The translations under genes were made by a program, and so were the position numbers. Source: Gryganskiella cystojenkinii (Eukaryota > Mortierellomycota > Mortierellomycetes > Mortierellales > Mortierellaceae). From it: DNA of 13,027 nt. Shown piece after piece: positions 1-8,540 of this stretch (the first letter of the stretch is position 1; every line of letters starts with the position of its first letter). The stretch lies in contig JAAAIG010000997.1 in the NCBI GenBank assembly GCA_015852425.1, positions 1 through 13,027 of the forward strand, in the 5' to 3' direction. The notes under the pieces were generated by a model, which made no database searches, was not told the origin of the DNA, and saw only the letters and a list, made by a program, of their open reading frames with translations.

Positions 1-114
1 CAAACTAGTGGCTTCGATTTCTCACGTGACCAAGACCATGTGACTGTTAAGAGATCAATTTAATTTTTTTTAAAAGTCAGGTTCCGTTGTCTCTCCTTAT
101 TTTGCGCAACTTCT
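1..114. other. Non-coding left edge with E-box-like palindrome
   Basis: No convincing coding sequence is seen. Positions 22-29 read TCACGTGA, a perfect palindrome containing the CACGTG E-box, and a related half-site CATGTGAC follows at 38-45. CACGTG is the known core for fungal basic helix-loop-helix factors of the Cbf1 type. The target gene, if any, would lie left of the window or be the relic next to it. A T-rich stretch covers 59-72. Confidence 0.4.
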
Positions 115-563
115 CTAATAGCGTGTTGACTTGATGCCGCAGAGCTTAAAAAAAGACGCAAGAGCGGCTTGTGAATTATGAGTGAGCAGGGCTTGTAGGA
201 CTGGAGAGTCCCCGAAATTCGAAATTTGATTAGCAACAAGGTGGACAATTGCCTCAACAATCCAAGGTGTCTCTTGGAAAAACGGCCTCAAGGCCGAGAT
301 TGCCCACTTTGTATCCTTTTTGGTGATGTCCACGAGGTTAGAGAGGACCAACAACACCTTATCTGGCTTTGGTTCCTGCAGACGCGCAAGGCTCTTGCCC
401 TTGAAGAGCGCTTGATCCGTGAAAAGAAAGTTGCATTGGAGCCGCCTCTTTTGCAATCTTCTTCTAGCTTCATCCTTTTTGCCACCAAAATTATCTGAAT
501 CGATGAGTGCAGGGGATCATCTTCCTTGTGCTGTTCCCATATTAAAGAAATGCTTTTTTTTAT
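115..563 (-). pseudogene. Coding-like relic: C-terminal part of an unrecognised protein, no start, probable frame break
   Basis: I do not recognise this protein. Read on the minus strand, one frame stays open from about 513 to a TAG at 115-117. Its translation looks like real protein: a basic stretch (KKDEARRRLQKRR), then amphipathic helices (for example DKVLLVLSNLVDITKKD and WIVEAIVHLVANQ), ending in KLCGIKSTRY. Upstream of about 500 the protein-like reading continues in a different frame (EQHKEDDPLHSS), with no intron boundaries between them, which suggests a one-base frame disruption. No ATG gives an uninterrupted product, and only about 65 nt separate it from the stop codon of the next gene upstream, leaving little room for a promoter or 5' exons. 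It also overlaps that gene's likely polyadenylation region. Alternatives are an unannotated small gene with an odd start, an alternative 3' exon of the neighbouring gene, or chance. A degraded or truncated gene copy fits best. Confidence 0.3.
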
Positions 564-564
564 T
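559..564 (-). terminator. Polyadenylation signal of the AGFG-like gene
   Basis: Minus-strand AATAAA (TTTATT on the plus strand) lies about 64 nt downstream of the stop codon at 628, a normal distance for a fungal 3' end. An A-rich run on the minus strand surrounds it. Confidence 0.6.
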
Positions 565-627
565 TATGTTTAAAATGGTGGTGTTTGCATTTTCGCGCAA
601 AAGATGGTAGAAGAGCACATAGATATC

Positions 628-1099
628 TCAATAGAATGGACTCGTCGCTGAACTGCCTTGTTGAGCAGCGAGCGCAAAAGGATTCAAAGAAGAGGAGGAT
701 GGGGTCGTCATTGCTGTGGGAGAGAAATAGTCAGGTTGTTGCCGTGGTTGTTGCTGCTGTAAAGATTTCGCCGCGCTCACACCAAACGGATCCGAGAGCA
801 TCTGCTGTTGATAATGAATGGGCACAGTAGGGACTGGAGGCGCTGAAGTCTGTTTTGCAAACATGGCAAAGGGGTTGTTGGACGAGGTCGAGGGTGCGGT
901 CTGAGCTCTTTGGAGCGTGGGCATGGAGGTTTGCGGTTGCTGGTACGAAGACTGTTGCGGTTGCTGCTGTTGAGGCTGAGACTGAAGTCCGAATGGGTTG
1001 TTGTTCAGGATGCTCGGTTGAGGTGACTGAGCTGCAGGCACACCAAACAAACTGTCAAACGATGACCCTGCCGTTGAGGTCGAATGTGTAGTGATACGC

Positions 1100-1145
<46 letters not shown>

Positions 1146-2863
1146 GCTGTTGCTGATTTCCCAAAGCCAATAAGTAATCATCAAAGGAGTTGGCCCCATG
1201 TCCTGAGGATATCGTTGGCGTACTGACTGACGTATATGCCGATGGGGTTGGAGTCGCCATGCTGTTTCCGCTGAAATCCAATCCTTGTAGAGACGAGTAA
1301 TCTGGGAAGGGTTGCCCCTGTTGCTTCTGCTGCATATGTTGGGCTGCAGAGAGTGAGAAGGGATCCTGGATATCATGCTGAATGGCTCTTGCGATCGAGG
1401 GCGTAGACATCAAAGAAGGGGTCGAAAAGTTCGCAAAGAACTCCGCCGATGACATCGAAGAAGTTGATTGCGTCAAGGGAGGTCGAACAGCGAACTGCGG
1501 TTGCTGCTGTTGCTGTTGCTGCTGTTGATGGGTATATCCGGAAATTTGATGAAGACCTGGTGATGCCAAAGGCGAGGCTGTCGTAAACCCCGAAAGGTTA
1601 TTGTTGGTATTAGAACCCATGCCCATATTGGAGAAGGCGTTGGTCATAAGTGAGAATGGATCCGACGAGTCCGATACTGCTGCAGGGGTCGAGGTCATGG
1701 GGAAAGCATAGGAGTCCTGAGTGTTTTGGTGTCCTAATGGGTTTGCTCCAGGTGACATGACGCCCATAAAGTTATCGAACGACCATTGAGACTGTTGTTG
1801 ATGGGCCGAGGGCCGACGTTGTTGCTGATACTCCTGCTGTTGTTGTGCTTGCTGTTGCTGTTGGGAATTCTGAGAAGCCGTCGACTGTTTCGATCCAACC
1901 GGGTTGAATGGACTCGATGCAACACTAGAAAGGTCTGTAGATTTGGACATGGTAGTTGATCCACTGTCCGAGCTGATCGTGGACGACTTTCTGCTCAAGG
2001 TACGGCCCTGGTTCGTTGCTGAAGTTGGACTAGAGACATTGCTATGGTGGTGGCTGTTGTTGGCGTGGATTGTGTGCTGGTTGTTCTACAAGGGCGAAAT
2101 ATCAATGAATTAACGAAAACGGAGTCGGTGAGTATAAATAGAACTTGATCATTACAGCATCTCAGACTACCATTTGTGCAAAAGAAAAAAAATGAGCATT
2201 ACCAAGCCATCGATGCTTTGGCTCTTTGCAACGAAACGCATTCTCTCGGCGACAACGTCGTGGGTAGAGGTGTTGTTCCCGGCAAGAGAAGAAGAAGAAC
2301 TACCTTTGGAGGAAGGTTGAGAGATCTTGGCCTCAAATTGAACGGCCTCAACTGGAACACCCTCTGCGCCAACGTTGGGATCCAGGTACCAAAGTTTCTT
2401 GACATATTTGGCTCTCATAAACTGACGCACTTCATCGACATCATGAGCATCCGGTTCTGGGTATTCCCGCCAAGACCACGTTGCGAGCCAGATCTTTTTT
2501 GCTGCCTAGAGGTTTTTGAAGGAGGGCGGCGAGGAGGCAATAGGTGAAGGAGGTTTCATGGCGAGAGTAGAGAAAGGGGGGTTCAGAAAAAAGAACTGAG
2601 TTAGTTGTTGAGAGCATCGAGAAAAGACGAAAACTTGTTCCTTCATTTCATCCCACAGACAAGGTTCGTGTCTTGTCGTTATCAAAATAAAACTGTGAGC
2701 TTCAGGCTCAGGTTCTTTCTTTTTTCCTTGATCCAGTTCGAATCGGATCCAGCCCGAAAGCACAACGCCAAGGGTTTTGTTGTCGGTTGTAGCTGTGGTT
2801 GAAGGAGGTGTCGTTGGAGGAGGCTCGTGTGGTAATCCGTTGATAAGCCATTGGTGCGTTTGC

Positions 2864-2895
<32 letters not shown>

Positions 2896-3911
2896 TTTTT
2901 GTTTATATTTTTTTGGTCCCCCTGAATCGCACCAGGCTAGAGCTGAGCTCTTCTCGCGTGTTCGATAGTGCCTTTTTTTCTGTGTGCATGATCTTCGGAC
3001 CATCTTTTCTTCTTGCTCCCTGTCTGCCTTTGTGTTCTTCTCTGTCTGTCTGCTGAGCTACGTGTGTGAGAGTGGCGTGTGTTCACTGTCATTGGTCCGA
3101 TGTCGTTTGAAGAGTGGTGTCATGATAAAAGGGCAAGCTTCGGCGGGTGTAACAAGAAGTGAATTGGGCCCTGAAGTCCAAAGAGCAATGAAAATGAGAA
3201 AATGTTGGCTATACGAATTCCTCTTACAAACGAAACTTACAGCATTGCCTCCTTTTTGTAATCCTGCGACTTCTTCAGGGGTAAAAGTGGACGCCGAGAT
3301 GGATTTGACTCGATGATTGAACTCGCGGCTAAACAAAAAAAACCCGTAAAAATAACAACGTGGGTGAGAAGGTTGAAGGGAAAAGGGAAATCTGACACCA
3401 ATCTTTCTGTGCCCCGCAGTTGGTCCATAGAAAAAAATAACGTTCATTGCATTCATTTTGGCAAGTGCCCAAGAGTCCGACCCAAGGAGCGGAGAGGACA
3501 GAAAAGGTAAGTGGGACAGATAGGATGGTGATAATCGCAAGGACGACCTACTGGAGACCAGAACACTTTTCGCAGATGAAGGTGCTGTTGAACAAGTTGG
3601 CATAGACGTTGACCTAATTTGAAAAGGGAGTCTGCGTGGATCAGTAATAGTGTAATAGAACTATGTTTTTTCTTTTACGTCTCGGTATTGGTCAAGACTG
3701 TTCGATTAAAATACCTTGGAAGGGCAATCGAAGCACTTTTTGTTCTCGGGCAACTTTAGCAGGGTTGTCAAGATCCTGTTTTGGAAAAGCAAAGACAATG
3801 AGGTGAGTCTGGCGGGATGAGGATCACAATGGGATTTGGTGTTGGTGGTCCGTGGTCGCTGGGACAAGCGTTTAAATACCTGGAGTGCTTCTCGTCGAGG
3901 CGTCGGGACAT
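628..3911 (-). CDS. AGFG1: ArfGAP-domain protein of AGFG type with Q-rich NPF/DPF tail, 6 exons, 667 aa
   Basis: Predicted GTPase-activating protein for an Arf GTPase, acting in vesicle or endosomal traffic. Exons (minus): 3911-3880, 3775-3715, 3613-3552, 3328-3241, 2505-2203, 2085-628; all boundaries are GT/AG and keep frame. The protein starts MSRRLDEKHSR. Residues 24-47 form the zinc finger CFDC-X16-CEKC, followed by SGLHREFNHRVKSIS, which keeps the family's catalytic arginine (HR). Then come TFTPEEVAGLQKGGN and KKIWL, and the domain closes with RQFMRAKYVKKLWY, closely resembling human AGFG1. The tail (about 150-667) is low complexity: several Q tracts, DPF near residues 324, 423 and near the C terminus, three NPF motifs, and final SPFY. 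NPF binds EH domains and DPF binds the AP-2 appendage (family knowledge). The ATG at 3911 is chosen because exon 1 joins in frame; the upstream leader is pyrimidine-rich. AGFG orthology rests on domain sequence plus tail; an SMAP-like ArfGAP is the alternative. Confidence 0.9.
1099..1155 (-). repeat. CAA/CAG trinucleotide tract coding for 19 glutamines
   Basis: An uninterrupted run of 19 glutamine codons (residues about 493-511 of the AGFG-like protein), mostly pure CAA with CAG at the ends. The long pure-CAA core is a microsatellite expected to vary in length between strains. It sits between two copies of an SFD-type motif. Confidence 0.9.
1500..1527 (-). repeat. Second CAG/CAA polyglutamine tract
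   Basis: A run of nine glutamines after TH in the AGFG-like tail, coded by mixed CAG and CAA. The mixed codons suggest selection for glutamine rather than simple slippage. Further shorter Q runs lie at about 1796-1863. Confidence 0.75.
2506..3240 (-). other. Unusually long intron 4 of the AGFG-like gene (735 nt) with a Q-coding repeat
   Basis: Donor GTAAGT at 3240-3235 and acceptor CTCTAG ending at 2506 split the ArfGAP domain between LQKGGNA and AAKKIWL, which matches the ungapped family sequence, so nothing needs to be inserted. The intron is three to seven times longer than most others here. It holds a CAA/CAG repeat (2862-2897) and a minus-strand reading frame open from 3003 down to the TAG of the acceptor itself. 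An alternative first exon or a retained-intron isoform is possible but unsupported. Confidence 0.75.
2862..2897 (-). repeat. Intronic CAA/CAG repeat
   Basis: A near-perfect minus-strand CAA tract with a CAT and a CAG interruption lies inside intron 4 of the AGFG-like gene. It resembles the coding polyglutamine tracts of the same gene. Confidence 0.8.
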
Positions 3912-4279
3912 TTGCAGGTGTGATTGGAAAGAGAGAAAAGAGGGGTCGTGAAAGAGAGTGGAGAGTGAGCTGACTAATGGAGGATAGATGTGATGGAGGG
4001 ATGGAGGGATGGATGTGAAGGATGGATGGATGGATGAGAATGAAATGAAGGCAACAAACGAACGGACAAACAATGAAAGAAAGAAAGGAAGAAAGGTGCA
4101 AGCAAGTAGAAAGGGAGGAGAGGGAGAGAGAAAACTCAAAAAGAGCATGCCTGCCGCCTCTTTTGCCCAGTGGTTCAAAAAAAGACCCTTTTTGACTTTA
4201 CACTTTATTTATTGTCTTCCGCTCCATTCCATCTGATTCAACTTCCTCTCATCATTGCACTCTTATCGACCATCCATCC
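3912..4279. promoter_or_regulatory. Divergent promoter region shared by the AGFG-like and SCYL2-like genes
   Basis: These 368 bp separate the start codons of two divergent genes and must hold both leaders and both promoters. Both gene-proximal flanks are pyrimidine-rich on their own sense strand (for example CTCTTTTCTCTCTTTCC before the ArfGAP gene and TTCCTCTCATC before the SCYL2-like gene), as is common around fungal transcription starts. A GGAT-type tetranucleotide repeat occupies about 3994-4035. An ATTGG (CCAAT on the minus strand) at 3923-3927 lies only 12 nt from the ArfGAP start codon and is probably leader. No clear TATA box was found. Confidence 0.7.
3994..4035 (+). repeat. GGAT/GATG tetranucleotide repeat
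   Basis: An imperfect array of GGAT/GATGGA units lies in the divergent promoter. ATGGATGGATGG at 4022-4033 is the exact reverse complement of CCATCCATCCAT at 4270-4281, which overlaps the start codon of the SCYL2-like gene. Confidence 0.75.
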
Positions 4280-7200
4280 ATGCTGAACCTGCTCGCGTCC
4301 CACATCATGGGAAACGCCATCACCAAGAACTACGAGGGTAGGCACCACACAGAACCCTTTTTGTACTCTTTCTTTTTTCCCTCTCGACTTCACTTCTAAC
4401 TGAACAATCTGCCCCCATTCTCATTCTCATCCTTCCATCTCAACACAGTTGGTGGCCAGATAGCCAGTGCTGGACTTTGGAAGATCCACCGAGGCACCAA
4501 GCGCACCACAGGACAAGAAGTCGCCGTATTCGTATCAACTCTTCTGTTGACTTTATCGCTGTCGTTTTCGTCTTTCTTGTTTGCCTGATTCTCTGTTGTT
4601 GTGTTTGCTTGGCGACCTCTATTTTTCTTTTTTTACTTGTTTTTGGTTCAATTGAATACCACAGCCATTCAGATCCACGTTATTGTTTATTGGCAAAGCC
4701 AATGCTACATTCTCCCTTGACTGCAAAATGCCATTCCTTTGTGCCGTCCTTCCTCTCTTTTTTTCCCCATATTGAACAAAATAGATCTTTGAAAAGAACA
4801 TTGTTGAAAGCATCTCCTCCCTGAGAAGACAAGCTCCGTCCAAACGCGATCAGGAACGCGTCTATGAGTTCTTGAAGAAAGAGGTAATGGTTCTAACATG
4901 GACCTACTCGAGGACCTCTTGTCAGCAAAGAAATATGACATCTTGAAATCTAAACACTGTGCTACTTTTTTTTGCTCACTCTCGAGGATAGGCTAGCCAA
5001 CTGGCTCGGTTGCGGCATCCTTGCATGCTCGAAGTTGTAGAGCCAGTAGACGAATCAAGGACGGCGATCGCCTTTGCGACAGAGCCCATCTTTGCTTCAC
5101 TTTCAAACTTGCTCGGGAACTATGAGAACCTGCCCCAAGTCTCGGAAGACATTCGCAAGTTTGAACTGGATGAACTCGAGGTAAAAAAGAGGCTTTTGAT
5201 TGTCATCTCTGATCAAACTTTGGAAAACCGCGGGCAGACAGGGTTTTGAACAATTTGTGATAAGCCCTCCTATGCAATAAAGCCTGGGCTATGCTACGAA
5301 AGTACTCACCTTTTGGCATTGTTAACGTACTCTGTATAGATTCAAAAGGGGCTGCTTCAACTCGGGAAGGGTCTACAGTTCTGTCATAACGATGCCAAGA
5401 TTGTACATGGAAACCTGGTTCCGGACGCCATTTTTGTCAATTCAAAGGGAGACTGGAAGATTGCAGGGTAACCACCACGGATCTATGTTTCCATGAACGG
5501 GAGACAAGAACTCACATCATGCTGAGACCCGCTGGGACTGACGCTTTTTCTTTTTTTTTCTCCTTTCTTGCGTGCATCATAAGATTCGGATTCAGTACGT
5601 TCCTCCCAAGAGACCCCAATGTGTCAACGCCTGTGGAATACTGGGAATATGATCACGATCTGCATGCTTACTGTCAACGGGATCTCAACTATCAGGCACC
5701 GGAATACGCGCTGGATCAAAAACTGGATCCTTCGAACGACATGTTTGGAATCGGATGTCTCGCCTACTCGGTCCTCAACAAGGGCTCGACTCTGTTCAGT
5801 ACTCGTGGCAATTTGAACACTTACCGTCAACAAATTGAAAGGATTAGCTCGCATCAGTTTGACAAGCTTCCCGCCCACCTTGCAGGTAACACACCTCCCA
5901 AAATAGGTTTAAGCGAGACTAAGGCGTCAAGGTTAATGTTTCCACGAATGCTGATAAATCTATCCTGTCACTTTTCTGTTAGATGCCATGACCCGTCTAA
6001 TTACCAGAGAACCCGGCATGAGAATGAACGCAATCGAGTTCCAATCCAGCAAATTCTTTGACAACATTCTCGTGTCGACGATGAAATACATGGAAAGCTT
6101 TGCTGAGAAGACCAGAGACGACAAGGGACAGTTCATGAAGGGCTTGCTCCGCGTCCTGCCCCAGTTCCCCGAACGCGTCTTATACAGAAAGGTAGAAAAC
6201 AGGGGCGAAACCTGGATTGCAAAAGGAGTCGCAAGCAACGCACAAAGACTAACCAAATTTAATTTCCGGTTGTAATTTGTAACAAGATTCTACCTTGTCT
6301 CCTGGATGAGCTCAAGGATCATGCTCTTCTCCCTTATACCCTCCCCAACGTCTTTTACATCATTCAAAAGATGACGCCCAAGGAGTTTGAAGAAAAAGTC
6401 TTACCGGCCCTTAAGCCCATTTTCCTGGTTCGGGAACCTGTGCAAAATCTGTTGACGCTCTTGGAGAAGATTGAACTTTTGCAACAAAAGGCCGGTGGCG
6501 CTGTCTTCAAGGAGGATATCATGCCTTTGGTCTATTGTGCATTGGAACCCAAGAACCCACCCTCAGTACAGGAGAAAGCTTTGAAAACTGTGCCGACGAT
6601 CACGGAGGCTCTGGATTATACCACCGTCAAGGCTTCGCTCTTCCCCAGGATCGCTGTAAGTCGATTATTTTGGACAATGTTTGTTCAGAAATGGTGGCGT
6701 TCTATTATTTTTTCTTGTTGCGTTCGACTAACCTTCGTGTGTGATTCGCTTCATCATTCGAATAGACTTTGTTTTCTCAAACAACAACTCTCTCAGTCAA
6801 AGTCAACACACTTCTGTGCTTTTTAACCATTATCAAGATCTTGGATAAGGTGAAAGAAATTCTTCGGACGAAATTAGTTTGCATGTTGTGGGAACGTCTC
6901 GGTGACCGTATTTAACCTTCAACCTTTTTTTTACTTTGCCTTATAGTATACCATTACGGAGAAGCTGATTCCTCTACTCCGAAACATCAAGACTCGAGAA
7001 GTGACGGTGACGGTAAGATCCCATGGAACAGTCAATAGCATCGCCCTAACTTTACAGTCCGCTCTGATTACTAAGCGTTCCCATCTCAAAATTTTGGACG
7101 TTTGATTAGATGGCCACCTTGCAAGTATACCAGGAGATGGGCAAATACGTGGAAAAAGAGGTCATCGGTAGCAGCATCTTGCCTCACCTATGGCACCTGG

Positions 7201-8378
7201 CTCTTGGTCCTAACCTCAAGGTCGATCAGGTATGCCAACAAGAGTGTTAAACCCTTTGGTATTGAATACCTCATGAAGTCGAGTTGACCTTTTTCATTCC
7301 ATTTACTTTAAACAACACCTAGTTTGAAGCATTCATGTCTACCATTCAGGAACTGTCGACAAAGGTTCATCAACAACACTTGCGCCACCTGCAGGATCTG
7401 AAGAAACTCGAAGATCAGACAAAGAGTTTTGCCGCCAATGCGGATCCAACGGCATCAACTGCCAACGGCGCAGGTCCTTCTCTCAATGACTTTGAAAAAC
7501 TTGTCCATGGAGGCTCTAGTGGTTCAGCCACTCCGACTGCCACACGCCAATCCTCATCTGCCAACAGTGATAACCCGTTCAAGATCGCGTCCGATAACCC
7601 GTTCTCGCCCAACGGCAGTAGCTCTCAGGACTCGTCTCTGGACATGTTTGGCGATATGACCTCGGCTCTTCCCCCACTGGGAGCCTCCAAGCCTATGACG
7701 TTTGCAAGCACAACGTCAGTCATGAAACCAGCGACACCCAGTATGTTTGGAGCCATCTCTGCAGATTCTCCTTACGGCTCTCGACCCATGACACCTACAG
7801 GCTCAAGTTTCCATCAGCAATCAACCAGCAGCAGCAGCAATAGCTTTGGTGGATCCAGAACCTCGGTTTCTTCCCTATCTTCAACACCAACGGGTGCTTC
7901 TACTTTTACTATACCCCCTCTCAACAAGCCCATGTCTACCGGCGGCTCGACCACATCCAACTCTTCAGCGACGTCACGGCCCTCTTTTGCTCAGCCTCAA
8001 CAAAAACCTGCAGGGACGCCGCCACTGTCCCATACCCTCGGCAACATGTCCTCATCCAACTCGGCCTTTGGTGGATTCCAAACCGCCGCGCCTACGTCTA
8101 TGGGCATGACTGCGTCCATGAGTCATTCACCTATGGCCTCTGGTGGTATGGGTGGTTTCCAACAACAGAACGGAAAACAGGGTCTTGGCATGGGCATGAG
8201 CATGGGTATGGGTAACATGAACAGCACCCTGACACCTGCTCGACCGGCGAACACGGGAATGGGTATGATGTCGCCGATGCAGCCGTTGCAACCCCTAGGA
8301 GCGAGTCAAGTCGGAGGCGTGAAGCAAGCGAACAAGGGCAAGAACTCGGATCTGGGCATGTTTGATCCCTTCTCGTAA
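4280..8378 (+). CDS. SCYL2: SCYL2/CVAK104-like pseudokinase with HEAT-type repeats and NPF tail, 12 exons, 920 aa
   Basis: Predicted clathrin-associated pseudokinase of the SCY1-like family. In animals SCYL2 binds clathrin and AP-2 and acts in endosome/TGN traffic. Exons: 4280-4337, 4449-4531, 4785-4883, 4992-5180, 5340-5467, 5584-5885, 5983-6191, 6287-6655, 6766-6849, 6947-7012, 7110-7229, 7323-8378; all junctions keep frame. The kinase fold covers about 17-330. Family landmarks include KNYEVGGQIASAG, QLARLRHP, FATEPIFASLSNLLGN and YQAPEY. Catalytic residues are lost: the VAIK lysine is phenylalanine (VAVF, residue 47), HRD is HGN (166-168) and DFG is GFG (186-188). Helical repeats follow (about 340-600, with KGLLRVLPQFPERV and LPCLLDELK), then an S/T/G/M-rich tail with DNPFK, DNPFS and a terminal FDPFS. 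The first ATG (4280) is used; ATGG at 4307 has better context and would remove nine residues. Intron 7 uses an AAG acceptor. Confidence 0.95.
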
Positions 8379-8540
8379 ATCGAGTACCCGGTGCCTTGAT
8401 ATATTATCGAGAGACCCTTTCTTCACCATCATCTGCAATTCTGTTTTCCTTTTTGCCGCTTTCCAAAATAAAAGTTTCGCCCCCTTTGCTTCATCACGTT
8501 ACATTTCTTTGCTAATGTTTGCATAATCCTTTTTTTTTTT
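8379..8540. other. Convergent 3' region of two genes
   Basis: Only 162 bp separate the stop codons of the plus-strand SCYL2-like gene and the minus-strand NIPA-like gene. A plus-strand AATAAA serves the first. I see no canonical AATAAA on the minus strand, so the NIPA-like transcript must use a variant signal here or run into the SCYL2-like 3' end. A T-run lies at 8530-8542. Confidence 0.65.
8467..8472 (+). terminator. Polyadenylation signal of the SCYL2-like gene
   Basis: AATAAA lies 89 nt after the stop codon at 8376-8378 and is the only canonical hexamer in the short 3' region. Confidence 0.7.

Noticed and set aside
226..498. Plus-strand 90-codon frame starting MISNKVDNC
   Set aside because: Composition is less protein-like than the minus-strand reading of the same bases, and nothing supports it as a gene.
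1099..1155. Regular short repeats as a possible CRISPR array
   Set aside because: The repeats are trinucleotide glutamine codons in frame within a gene, with no spacers.
3058..3603. Minus-strand 181-codon frame as a single gene
   Set aside because: Only 3241-3328 shows ArfGAP similarity in this frame. The rest is intron, and the neighbouring exon 3552-3613 uses another frame.
3706..4178. Two overlapping minus-strand frames of about 131-136 codons
   Set aside because: They run through intron 1 and the promoter of the AGFG-like gene. Only the 3715-3775 part of one frame is a real exon; the rest is repeat-derived S/H/P/L sequence.
7846..8109. Plus-strand P/L/R-rich 87-codon frame
   Set aside because: It is a frame-shifted shadow of the SCYL2-like final exon.
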